This document shows positions 36,009 through 43,903 of a stretch of DNA of 64,000 nt, piece after piece. The stretch comes from Rhodospirillaceae bacterium (GTDB lineage Bacteria; Pseudomonadota; Alphaproteobacteria; UBA8366), in the NCBI GenBank assembly GCA_002716125.1, contig PAZH01000050.1, positions 35,687 through 99,686 on the forward strand, in the 5' to 3' direction. Made by a program: the position numbers and the translations under genes. The stretch's first letter is position 1; every line of letters begins with the position of its first letter. The notes below the pieces were generated by a model. It was not told the DNA's origin and ran no database searches. It saw only the letters and a program-made list of their open reading frames with translations.

Positions 36009-37169
36009 TTAATCTAAGATGACGTGAGGTATGAATCGTGCGTCGTCGCCGGTCACGAGCGTTTTATCTTCGCGTATACACATGCCCGCAGGCTGACTCG
36101 CGACCAACCAGCACCCGGCCATCGGATAGTTGCCGCTGAATTCGGGCAAAGGTTGATAGGCTTGCAATATATGGCCTTCCGATCCGTAGTCGCCGGGATG
36201 CGGCATGTCCCGCTTTCCGTCGCGTTGCAATTCGATGTTCTGTCCCTCTCGAGAATAGAGCGGTTTTCGAACGAACGTATCGCCGAGTGCGGCTGCCGCA
36301 GGGTCGCCCTCGAAATAAGCCGGCAGTAGGTTGGGGTGGCCCTCGTACATTTCCCAAAGCAGCGGCAGCAACCCCTTATTGGAGAGAATTGTTTTCCAGG
36401 CAGGCTCGATGAAATGCGTGCCGCTGTTGGGAATATTCTTTGCGAATTCTTCCGCGAAAAGCCATTCCCAGGGATAAAGCTTGAACAGCCATTCGATAAT
36501 GAAATCCGTTGGGTCCGTGAAGCGCCCATTCGGATCGATACCGATGGTCTCAATTTCCATCAGCGTCGTTTCAAGACCGGTCTGTTTGGCGCAGTCCTCG
36601 AGATAGGCAATTGTACCGTGATCTTCCTCACTGCCGCTTGCACAGGCGAGATGAAACCGTCCGTCAATGCCGAATTGCGAAAGCGCTTCGACAATCCGCT
36701 CGTGAAGCGAGTTGAATTGGTCGCAGCCTTCCGGGATCAGGCCGCGTTCCATGGCCTGTTCGAGCCAAACCCATTGGAAGATGGATGATTCGTACAACGC
36801 GGTTGGCGTATCGGCGTTGTATTCGAGAAGTTTCGCAGGCCCGGTTCCGCTGTAGCTGAAATCCATGCGGCCGTAAAAGTTCTTCTCCTGATATCGCCAG
36901 CTATCGGCAACATATCCCCAATACGCCTCCGGAATAGCGAGGCGTTCGAGCACTTCTTGATCTGCGATGGCGCGTTCGACAACGGAGAAACAGAGGTTCT
37001 CAAGTTCCTCGACAGGCTCCTCCAGATCGTTCTCGATCTGCTCGAGCGTGAATTGATAGTAGGCGCTCTCATCCCAATAGGGATCGCCGTCGATGGAATG
37101 GAAATCGAAGCCGTGCTCGACGGCCGTGTCTTTCCAGTCGTCGCGCGGGGCGACGGGCACACGTTGCAC
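36009..37169 (-). CDS. Glutathionylspermidine synthase-like ATP-grasp ligase (YgiC/YjfC type)
   Basis: 386 residues from GTG 37169. It matches the ATP-grasp C-terminal half of glutathionylspermidine synthase: YGRMDFSYSGTGPAKLLEYNADTPT, here about 97-121, with the LLEYNADTPT core; LACASGSEEDHGT; GTHFIEPAWKTILSNKG; and FVRKPLYSREGQNI. There is no amidase domain. The Escherichia coli relatives YgiC and YjfC have no settled substrate, though peptide-polyamine amide bond formation is expected. It lies 16 bases behind the YgiB-like lipoprotein, the same pairing as ygiBC. Confidence 0.9.
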   Translation of the reverse strand: MQRVPVAPRDDWKDTAVEHGFDFHSIDGDPYWDESAYYQFTLEQIENDLEEPVEELENLCFSVVERAIADQEVLERLAIPEAYWGYVADSWRYQEKNFYGRMDFSYSGTGPAKLLEYNADTPTALYESSIFQWVWLEQAMERGLIPEGCDQFNSLHERIVEALSQFGIDGRFHLACASGSEEDHGTIAYLEDCAKQTGLETTLMEIETIGIDPNGRFTDPTDFIIEWLFKLYPWEWLFAEEFAKNIPNSGTHFIEPAWKTILSNKGLLPLLWEMYEGHPNLLPAYFEGDPAAAALGDTFVRKPLYSREGQNIELQRDGKRDMPHPGDYGSEGHILQAYQPLPEFSGNYPMAGCWLVASQPAGMCIREDKTLVTGDDARFIPHVILD

Positions 37170-37185
37170 GGCCTCGAGTCCTAAA

Positions 37186-37725
37186 TTAGCCGGCGACCGA
37201 CCCGAAGGAACGGGCCCGTGCGCCGAAACCGCCGCGTGAGACAGTTGAAGATTTCATGCTGGGCGCCCGCGTGGACGATCGAGCGACTTGCGTCCGGCCG
37301 ATCGTTTTGCCGACTTTCTTGTTGTCTGCCGTGCGGAACGACTTCGGGTCGTCTTTTGAACGGTACAATGGTTGCGACGCGGCTGCGGTTCGGCCGCTCA
37401 GCATGCTACCCATCATGTAGCCCATCATCAGCGGCATGAAGACGGAGCCGCCGCTTTGCGTTTGATAAGGGGCCGTTTCGCATTGTTCGGCGCCGAAGTC
37501 CGCTTCGCAATCGGCCCGCGACGTGTACTTTGGTGCGACCTTCGCGTGCTGCTCTTTAGCCGCTTTGAAATCCGCCTCGCATTGCGACCTGTCGACATCG
37601 CCGTTGGCCAAACATTGCGACAGTGTTTCAAACACGGCGGCATCCACAGCCGGTTCTTCGCAAGCGGTTAACGCGACGACGCTGGCGCTCATGGCGACCA
37701 AACCAATTGTCTTCGAACGTTTCAT
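37186..37725 (-). CDS. YgiB/DUF1190-like lipoprotein
   Basis: 179 residues from ATG 37725, chosen for GGAG upstream. The lipobox LTAC gives C22. The mature part has paired Cys-containing segments typical of DUF1190: QCLANGDVDRSQCEADFK and DCEADFGAEQCE, then a Met/Gly-rich FMPLMMGYMMGSML stretch, and a Ser/Arg/Gly-rich tail that is probably disordered. In enterobacteria ygiB sits with tolC and ygiC; here it is paired with the YgiC-like ligase and follows a CsgG/FlgO-like gene, all envelope-directed. Confidence 0.87.
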   Translation of the reverse strand: MKRSKTIGLVAMSASVVALTACEEPAVDAAVFETLSQCLANGDVDRSQCEADFKAAKEQHAKVAPKYTSRADCEADFGAEQCETAPYQTQSGGSVFMPLMMGYMMGSMLSGRTAAASQPLYRSKDDPKSFRTADNKKVGKTIGRTQVARSSTRAPSMKSSTVSRGGFGARARSFGSVAG

Positions 37726-37816
37726 GGATCGCTCCACCAATTCAGAACGGGAATTCAGTTGTCGTCATATTGCGACAGCGCGCCGGAAATTGCGAATCCA
37801 AAGGTTAAGATCGTCG

Positions 37817-39355
37817 TTATTTTTCGACGTTTACCACCATACTGTTTTCAGCGATGGCGACGCGTCGGATAGACCGTAAATCGGATCCGAGCGCCGCGAG
37901 TGTGCGATATGGAAGCGGCTCAAAATCGAGCTTACGCACAAGTTTCGGCAATTCATCCGTAATGTCGCGGTCGAATGCGAAGCATTTCATGATTTCGATG
38001 CCCGTCGGCTCTTGGACAATCCAATCGAATGCCATCGCGGCACTCGGAATGTGCTGATCGACGTTGCCGGCGATAAAGGCGCTTTTATGGAGGCGGTTCG
38101 GAAAAATCCGCATGATGGATCCGTCCGACTGGCGATAGAAGCAATAGAGATAGCTGTCGCGGCTGACTTCGATAAAGAGGACCATTTTCTGTCCGACCGT
38201 ATAGACCGGATCGGCGCCTTTATTGCTCCGAATACGGAGCGATATCGGTCCGAGGTTGTCGCTCTCGCGCTCGGCGATATAGGTTTGCGCGGGTTTGATG
38301 GGCAAATCGATGGAGCTGGTTCGAATGTCGCCTTGCCAGGTGAAGATTTTGCCGCTGCCGTCTTTAAGGGATAGTTGCAAATCGACTTTCCGACCTAAGA
38401 GCCAGTACTTGCCGCTGAGGACGTAATCGCTCGTCGGCGTGGCAGCCATCTCTTGGTCGGCGGATTTTCGCGCCAATTTGAGGCCGCGCATCTGGGTGTT
38501 CTTTTCGGAAATTTCCGCGTCCGCGACGTTGAATTCTTGGCCAGCGGCGGTCGCTTGCTGTCGGAGCTCGGCAATCAGGCGAGACGAAAACCAGCGCCCA
38601 AAAGCCGATTGAATGCCGCTGTCCCCGTAGCGGATGCCTTGCGGGCGGATCGTGCGTATCGAATCGAGCCTGTTTCGGAAATAGGCGGCGCTTTGTTTGA
38701 TCGCTTCCGCGGCCCCTATGGTCGGTGTGCGGTCGAAATCATACGCCAGGCGATACCAATCGGTGATCGCCGGAATCGCGCCTGTGCTCACATTGGTCGC
38801 GCGATAGCGTATATTTACCGATTGCCCGTTACTGCCCGGCTTAACCTCGCCGATGATAAGAATATCGGCGCCTGCGTTTCGGATGAGTTTCGTAATCTTC
38901 TCGGAGGATGTCCGAAGCTGATTGAAATCGTCGATGTCTTGGATGACGATCTTAAGATCTTCGCGTGCGACATATTCGTCTTGAGGCCGGCGATTGCGAA
39001 GAAGTTCAGCCAATAAAGAGTCGCTGAGCATTTCCGCGAAATCCTCGGAGACCGCGGATTTGTCGCGCCAGAATGGCCAAATAGCAATTTTACGTTTGCG
39101 GTTCGGATTCTGAGCCGTGTCTTCGTTCCACCATTGTTTCAGCTCCCAAGCCGATTTCTTCAACTTCTCGGTCAGCGATTGCTGTTCGTTGGATGGATGG
39201 TTTTGGGGGTTGAGGCCCCGTAAAAGGTCGTCCGCCATTTGACGGATCACGACGTGGCGCGCTTCGTCTGACGCCGGGAGTTTTTCCGACGCATGCGCCC
39301 ATGTCGCATTCAAGAACGCGAGGGAGAAAAGGACAAAAAGCCTTCGACCGTTCAT
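37817..39355 (-). CDS. Periplasmic FlgO/CsgG-like plus DUF4384 protein
   Basis: 512 residues with a signal peptide (to about 22). An N-terminal FlgO/CsgG-like domain spans about 88-205: RKIAIWPFWRD, the DFAEMLSDSLLAELL helix, EYVAREDLKIVIQD, and ADILIIGEVKPG. A DUF4384 domain spans about 382-462: DPVYTVGQKMVLFIEV, YLYCFYRQSDGSIMRIFPN and PSAAMAFDW. From memory, DUF4384 is found fused or adjacent to caspase-like peptidases in other bacteria, which fits the caspase gene of this cluster. The start overlaps the stop of the tiny membrane protein (ATGA). Confidence 0.82.
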   Translation of the reverse strand: MNGRRLFVLFSLAFLNATWAHASEKLPASDEARHVVIRQMADDLLRGLNPQNHPSNEQQSLTEKLKKSAWELKQWWNEDTAQNPNRKRKIAIWPFWRDKSAVSEDFAEMLSDSLLAELLRNRRPQDEYVAREDLKIVIQDIDDFNQLRTSSEKITKLIRNAGADILIIGEVKPGSNGQSVNIRYRATNVSTGAIPAITDWYRLAYDFDRTPTIGAAEAIKQSAAYFRNRLDSIRTIRPQGIRYGDSGIQSAFGRWFSSRLIAELRQQATAAGQEFNVADAEISEKNTQMRGLKLARKSADQEMAATPTSDYVLSGKYWLLGRKVDLQLSLKDGSGKIFTWQGDIRTSSIDLPIKPAQTYIAERESDNLGPISLRIRSNKGADPVYTVGQKMVLFIEVSRDSYLYCFYRQSDGSIMRIFPNRLHKSAFIAGNVDQHIPSAAMAFDWIVQEPTGIEIMKCFAFDRDITDELPKLVRKLDFEPLPYRTLAALGSDLRSIRRVAIAENSMVVNVEK

Positions 39356-39504
39356 TGTTGCGCCTTCGTTTGGGTGTTTGGTTCGTCTGTCTGTTCCGAC
39401 TTCTTGTCCACCAGCGTTAGGCTGATCAAGAAGACGAGAGCGGCAAAGACGGCAATTTTGATCAAGAATCTCATTCCACGGCCCTTCGATGGAGGCTTAT
39501 GCAT
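39352..39504 (-). CDS. Tiny single-span membrane protein
   Basis: 50 residues from ATG 39504, or 40 from ATG 39474, which has the better ribosome site (AAGGG 7 bases upstream). The N-terminus is basic (MHKPPSKGRG, then MRFLIK), then a hydrophobic span (IAVFAALVFLISLTL), then a polar 20-residue tail ending KAQQ. The topology should be cytoplasm-in, periplasm-out. Its stop overlaps the start of the DUF4384 gene by 4 bases, strong evidence that it is translated. Small proteins of this kind often stabilise a membrane complex. Confidence 0.65.
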   Translation of the reverse strand: MHKPPSKGRGMRFLIKIAVFAALVFLISLTLVDKKSEQTDEPNTQTKAQQ

Positions 39505-39648
39505 ACGATGTCACCCATCGCCGGCCCTGCGAGGCGCAGGCGATCTGAGGGACTGTCACAATTCAGGTCGCGCATGTGGGACTGTTCGTTTCCATAGTCG
39601 GTTATCATGAATGGCTGAAAATCGATGAGCGTTGAACCTAATCGTACT

Positions 39649-40353
39649 TTATCGCCTGTCGGTGCGGCGGAACAATGCCGCGCTCATATCCGGCAAACTT
39701 GCGAGCAAGCGTCGTGCGGCATCGTCCGCCATCGAAGGGAATACGTCTTGATCGCTGTGAAATTTACCGGCGGAGAACGCACCGACGGGGATGCTGATCG
39801 GCGATAGCGGGATCGAGCCTTCCGAGCGATTTGCCGCGTGCGTGCCGTGCCAAAGTTCAATGTCGTCGCGTAGCCGAAATAGACGGGCGGAAAGCGACAA
39901 GCGCGCCTGTGCCCATACCAGGACAAAAGTCGTCTCGAACCCTTTCGACGAAATATCGACCGCTGTATCGCACCGCGCCAAAATGCCGAAGCGGCGGCGC
40001 CCGCTGGCCGTATCTAAGTCGACGGCCATTTGCCGCGCCATTTGCACAGTTTCGTCAGGCCCGATAACCCGCGATACGCGAAACGAGAGCTGGCGGGCAA
40101 ACGCGGTTTCGATAATCCGCGCCCGAAGGCTGTCGGTATGCGCAAGGGATGACGGTAGGACGGCGACGCATCGCGGCGGCGTCCGGTAGTATTGCGGCTT
40201 TACCTGATAATTCACAACTCGTTCGAACGGCGTGCCGCCGTCGTTCTTCGGCGCCGATGTCGGGCGGTATTCGACATGCGTGCACGCGCCGGCCAGCACA
40301 AACAGAGCGGCGGCCATGGCGGCGTTCCGAAGCGGTATTTTAATCCAAGACAT
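39649..40353 (-). CDS. Lipoprotein with GNA1162/CsgG-like fold
   Basis: 234 residues from ATG 40353; the longer frame upstream lies within the previous gene. The N-terminal signal runs to LAGAC, giving C24. The mature protein resembles GNA1162/CsgG-type proteins: RCVAVLPSSLAHTDSL, a long helix ARIIETAFARQLS, then FVLVWAQARLSLSARLFRL, LWHGTHAANRSEGSIPLSP and ADDAARRLLASLP. That likeness is by pattern only. It overlaps the upstream pseudo-caspase gene by 14 bases. A 144-base spacer to the next gene holds a 6-bp hairpin (39526-39540) and no gene I can support. Confidence 0.75.
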   Translation of the reverse strand: MSWIKIPLRNAAMAAALFVLAGACTHVEYRPTSAPKNDGGTPFERVVNYQVKPQYYRTPPRCVAVLPSSLAHTDSLRARIIETAFARQLSFRVSRVIGPDETVQMARQMAVDLDTASGRRRFGILARCDTAVDISSKGFETTFVLVWAQARLSLSARLFRLRDDIELWHGTHAANRSEGSIPLSPISIPVGAFSAGKFHSDQDVFPSMADDAARRLLASLPDMSAALFRRTDRR

Positions 40354-41281
40354 CGAGCCGTACCCAACCGAATAGATTTTCTGTCGTCTTGACGAACCCC
40401 ATACCGCCGTCGCGGCTGTGGCGAATGATCGTGACGGGTGAGTTCCCTGTAAGCCAAAGCGCGGGTGTGGTGCCCGGCTCTGGCGCTGCATAGAGACCGA
40501 AGGTCGTGTTCTTCGGCCATCCCAAACGTGCTTCGAAGCTCGAGCCGCCGAGCGTGGCGATTTGGGGCGCCGCTACTTCGATCGGGCGTGCCGGCGCGAG
40601 GAAGCGGCGGCTCCAGGCCGCTGAAGCAGGGGACGCGTCCAATAGAGGTGTGTAGTCGCTGCCGTCCGATCTGAGTTCGTAGCGCAAGCGTTGAAGAATC
40701 GTCGATGCCGATACAAACCTATTCGCGGCTTGGCGCAACGTGTCGAGAATGATCGCATTTGCATCCAACAAAATTCGTGACCGGTCGGAAGGCAGCGCGA
40801 TATACACCATCGGTGTCGAGCGCAGTTCGAAATCGGAGAGGCCGCGCGGCGGGGAGACCGGCAGATCTCGTAGGGATATGTGGAGCAGGTCGGTTTGAGG
40901 CGCCAAAGATTCCGCAAAACAGTTCGGCGCGAGGATAAGTGTTGGCACGGCCGGCGCGATCACGAAATCGGGGTTTCGCGGGCAAGCGGAGTCCGGGCTG
41001 TCGGCTGGGCTGTTGATCCAAACGAAACGTCTGTCTCCGGCCTTACCCGTCCGGCTGAGAAAGGCTTCTAGATTTGTGGCCAATTGATGTGGCGGTGAGT
41101 CATTGTTGAGATCGAAGGACTCAAATCCGAGTTTTTCTTGAAAGATTTCCTGCAATGCCGAATCGCGGGCCCAGCTCTCATCGCGGGCATCGCGCAGACT
41201 GATAAAAGCATTGTCTCCGGCGGCGGCGGTACCGGTTAACTCGAGAACGAGCGTAATCGATAAAAGTAGTTTGCGGATCAT
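40340..41281 (-). CDS. Exported pseudo-caspase with SH3-like C-terminus
   Basis: 313 residues with a signal peptide (to about 21). No family is certain. By eye the part 30-210 follows the caspase-like protein of the same cluster: RRFVWINSPAD (84-94) lines up with RLFLWFAGHGH, so the catalytic His position is Pro. DFVIAPAVPT lines up with GFLIPMDAPP, and APNCFAES (118-125) with FDSCFSG, keeping the Cys (C121). The last 60 residues (about 255-313, with ENLFGWVRLDVLD) look like an SH3b domain. A regulatory or scaffold role for a dead caspase is inferred. Start and stop overlap its neighbours. Confidence 0.6.
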   Translation of the reverse strand: MIRKLLLSITLVLELTGTAAAGDNAFISLRDARDESWARDSALQEIFQEKLGFESFDLNNDSPPHQLATNLEAFLSRTGKAGDRRFVWINSPADSPDSACPRNPDFVIAPAVPTLILAPNCFAESLAPQTDLLHISLRDLPVSPPRGLSDFELRSTPMVYIALPSDRSRILLDANAIILDTLRQAANRFVSASTILQRLRYELRSDGSDYTPLLDASPASAAWSRRFLAPARPIEVAAPQIATLGGSSFEARLGWPKNTTFGLYAAPEPGTTPALWLTGNSPVTIIRHSRDGGMGFVKTTENLFGWVRLDVLD

Positions 41282-42366
41282 GAGTGCCGTCCCGAGGTTG
41301 CGTGGCTGTCGAGACAGCTCCGGCGAGCTGCCGCTGAAAGATCGATCCGCCCTGGAATGTTCAGCCCGTCCGCCGAGATGCCGACAATCGTGACGGATTG
41401 CCCGGCACGCGCGTAGCGAGCGGTGATGGACTTCGTCGATCGATAGGACCCGGCGAGAAGTTCATGCAGTCCCCCCATGAGAAGGGCATCGGTCTGACGC
41501 GGGAACACACGCACGGGAAGTTTGCCGGCTGCAGATGGATGGCGTTGGACAATGCGGCGAGACCAATCGCGTTCGCGTGGTGTGCTGAGCCGCCCCGATT
41601 GGCGGACAAACCCGCTGTAATAATCGAGGTTTATCTCCCATGGTGCGGCTGACGAGCGGTCGCTGTAAAGATCGCCGCTCTCCGCGACGAGGGCGACAAC
41701 CATCCCGTAGCATCGCTCGAAGGTATCGAATAAGGCGCTTCGTTCGCGGGGGTCCGTCGGCCATGAAATGTCGATACGCGGCCCGTCGCCGTGTTCCAAT
41801 AGGCGGAGGAGCGGTCGTCCCACCGCAATCAGAGGGGAGGTTTGGTTTCGTCCGACGGTCGGCGCTTTCTTCTGAGCCATTGCGTTTGCAGGCTGAGGGG
41901 CGATTTTTGTTTCCGCCTCACGACGGGACGATTTCTTTTCATCGGCGACGGCGATTTCCGCATCGGCCGGTTCCGCCTGTGGGATATCCGTCGGTTTCAA
42001 GGGTTTGACCTTAGTCGATTTTTGCGGCGGTAGCGTTTCGGAGGTCGGTTTCAGGGCGGCGACTTTCTGCGGTGGCGATACCGGCGGGTCGATAGAAGGT
42101 TTCAAGGGCGATACGGTCGTCTTCGCAACCGCCGGGCCGGCCGGTTTCAGCGGTTTGACGACAGCAGCGTTCACTGGTGATTGGGCCGGTGACGGAAGGT
42201 CGAGGGTGGCTACCGATATCTGCTCTGTCTTAAGCAGGGGCGTGGGAGGCGTGACTGTTTCGGGTTTGGGTGCCGATGGGCGTTCGGTCGGCAGAACATG
42301 CACGAATAACGCAAGGGCAAGCGACAACGAAAGTCCGATTGAAACAATGTCCGTCCGGCGGCCCAT
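41278..42366 (-). CDS. TolA/TonB-like single-span protein with Pro/Lys-rich stalk
   Basis: 362 residues. A basic start (MGRRTD) precedes one membrane span (about 7-24). A long Pro/Lys-rich stalk follows (25-178) with repeated KPLKP-type units (71-75, 86-90, 121-125). A folded C-terminal domain (about 180-362) has two Cys (YG-adjacent C219 and a late C350). This is the layout of TonB and TolA, which span the periplasm and are energised by ExbBD or TolQR. The C-terminal domain is not recognisably TonB or TolA. An ExbB-like gene lies two genes upstream. The stop overlaps the pseudo-caspase start (ATGA). Confidence 0.65.
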   Translation of the reverse strand: MGRRTDIVSIGLSLSLALALFVHVLPTERPSAPKPETVTPPTPLLKTEQISVATLDLPSPAQSPVNAAVVKPLKPAGPAVAKTTVSPLKPSIDPPVSPPQKVAALKPTSETLPPQKSTKVKPLKPTDIPQAEPADAEIAVADEKKSSRREAETKIAPQPANAMAQKKAPTVGRNQTSPLIAVGRPLLRLLEHGDGPRIDISWPTDPRERSALFDTFERCYGMVVALVAESGDLYSDRSSAAPWEINLDYYSGFVRQSGRLSTPRERDWSRRIVQRHPSAAGKLPVRVFPRQTDALLMGGLHELLAGSYRSTKSITARYARAGQSVTIVGISADGLNIPGRIDLSAAARRSCLDSHATSGRHS

Positions 42367-42371
42367 CGTTC

Positions 42372-42929
42372 TTAGTTACCGAGGCTGTTGAAGTAGACGA
42401 GTTCCATGTCGTCGACCAGTTTCGACAATTCGCGATACCGATCCGTCGCCGACATGAGCTGTTCGCCGCCTTCAATCGCGTACTTTGGTCCGTCGGCCTT
42501 TTTACCGAGGATTTCGGCGCGGCGCTTATCGACTTCGGGAGACACGGATGCGAGTTGCCCTTTGGGCGCTTCGTCAACGGGGTTCGCTTTGGGGGCCGGT
42601 GTTTTGTGTACCGGTCGGGATGCAACGGTCTTCGTTTCCTCGAGCGGCGGCACTGTTTTCTTCGGCTCTGGCGTTTTTATCGCCGTTTCTGATGTCTCAT
42701 GCGTCTTTGCGACCGCTTTGGGCTTCGGATTCTGTACAGCGGCCGGCGCGCCGTTCGGCGTCTTTTCGACCGCCTTGGCGACCGTCGCGCGAGCTTTATC
42801 ACCGATATCTTCGATGACCGACGCGGTGGTTTCCGAAAATCCGGCGTTGCGTACGGCGTCACCGGCGTTGCCGCTGATCAAATAGACGACGGCGGCGCCG
42901 ACCACGAGGTTAAAAAGTATGAACCGCAT
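42372..42929 (-). CDS. Single-span protein with Lys/Pro-rich stalk
   Basis: 185 residues from ATG 42929; upstream in-frame codons belong to a shadow of the ExbB-like gene. One N-terminal span (about 2-18), then a Lys/Pro/Thr/Ala-rich linker (45-130) and a short conserved-looking helical end, DRYRELSKLVDDMELVYFNSLGN (about 163-185, key residues acidic and aromatic). It resembles a second, shorter TolA-like stalk. It lies 5 bases before the longer stalk gene and 14 bases after the ExbB-like gene, suggesting all three form one complex. Confidence 0.65.
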   Translation of the reverse strand: MRFILFNLVVGAAVVYLISGNAGDAVRNAGFSETTASVIEDIGDKARATVAKAVEKTPNGAPAAVQNPKPKAVAKTHETSETAIKTPEPKKTVPPLEETKTVASRPVHKTPAPKANPVDEAPKGQLASVSPEVDKRRAEILGKKADGPKYAIEGGEQLMSATDRYRELSKLVDDMELVYFNSLGN

Positions 42930-42943
42930 ATCGATCTCCTGTC

Positions 42944-43471
42944 TTACTCGGCGGGTTGATGGACCAAGACTTGTTGTTGTTCTTCGACACGGCTGCGCGT
43001 CACCAGAAGGACGGCACGCAGTGCGGCGGAGACGGGAAGGCCGACCACCGTTGACATAAAGGCCATGCTGAAATGTTCGGTGAGGCCGCCGATAACGTCT
43101 TGGATGGTCTCTGGCGAAAGCGTTTGCGTCGAAAGGCTTCCGATCCCGAGGCTGATCCCGAGCAGCGTATAGGTAAGCGCGAGTGTTGCGATACCGTTGG
43201 CGGCTTGGAGGCCGGTTTCGAACCAGCTCCGGTGGCCGGGTGCGTATGGTGGGATCGCTTTCACTTGCACGATACTCAGCAAAGCGATGTAAACCATGCC
43301 TGCGAAAAGAAGGATGAAGACCGCCCCGAAAATACGCTCGGCCCAATCGATCACGCCGCCGACATCCATCGGTGTTGTCAGGACGGCGAGGGCGAGACCG
43401 ATCACAGCCAGTCCGAGCAATCCGCTGAGTGCGCGGGAGCCGGCGCCGAGTGTTTTTGCAGCGTTTTGCAT
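42944..43471 (-). CDS. MotA/TolQ/ExbB-like proton channel protein
   Basis: 175 residues with four hydrophobic segments (about 15-31, 46-67, 87-113, 131-155). The last two follow the PF01618 pattern: ATLALTYTLLGISLGIGSL, then HFSMAFMSTVVGLPVSAALRAVLLV (given as about 131-155). In ExbB/TolQ this helix pair lines the proton path next to the Asp of ExbD/TolR. The family likeness is by pattern rather than strong identity. An ExbD-like partner is encoded in the same cluster at 50808. It starts 3 bases after a small exported-protein gene. Confidence 0.65.
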   Translation of the reverse strand: MQNAAKTLGAGSRALSGLLGLAVIGLALAVLTTPMDVGGVIDWAERIFGAVFILLFAGMVYIALLSIVQVKAIPPYAPGHRSWFETGLQAANGIATLALTYTLLGISLGIGSLSTQTLSPETIQDVIGGLTEHFSMAFMSTVVGLPVSAALRAVLLVTRSRVEEQQQVLVHQPAE

Positions 43472-43474
43472 CGA

Positions 43475-43867
43475 TCAACGCCGGCGCCGGGAAGCAGCCA
43501 AAAGGGATTTGGAGGAAAGACCGAGCTGCTCGAACCAGTGATCCGTAACGCTCAGGTTTTTCTCGGCTGCCGCGTGGATCAGAAAACTCGTGTCGTAATC
43601 GGCGAAGACCCTTTTCACGACCGGCGTGTTTCGTCCGATAAGGATTTTGTCACGGAGTACGATCCGCTCCAAGTCGATCAGCCGCTTTTGCGACAAGGTG
43701 GCTTTTGAGTGACGCTCTTCCTGCGTCATGTTGGGATCCAGCATGGTCTGCAACATGATGGCGCGTTCGCGCTCCATGTTGGCGACACTTCCGGCCATTG
43801 CATTTGCGCCGACTGTCGCGGCCGCGGCAAAGGCGATTGCGCTGATTGTTTTCGTCATCGATTTCAT
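43475..43867 (-). CDS. Small exported protein of unknown function
   Basis: 130 residues from ATG 43867, with GGAG 8 bases upstream. A signal peptide ends near AMA (26). The mature part is mainly helical and charged (MLDPNMTQEERHSKATLSQKRL, about 45-66, then ERIVLRDKILIG) and ends in a run of four Arg. No family recognised. It sits between the coiled-coil protein and the ExbB-like gene, 3 bases from the latter. Confidence 0.68.
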   Translation of the reverse strand: MKSMTKTISAIAFAAAATVGANAMAGSVANMERERAIMLQTMLDPNMTQEERHSKATLSQKRLIDLERIVLRDKILIGRNTPVVKRVFADYDTSFLIHAAAEKNLSVTDHWFEQLGLSSKSLLAASRRRR

Positions 43868-43903
43868 GTCGGTTTCTCCTTTTCGAAACATCGGATCTAG
43901 GGG

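Noticed and set aside
42930..43478. N-terminal extension of the Lys/Pro-rich single-span gene
   Set aside because: The extra 183 codons run within the ExbB-like gene in another frame; the membrane-span start at 42929 is a natural beginning.
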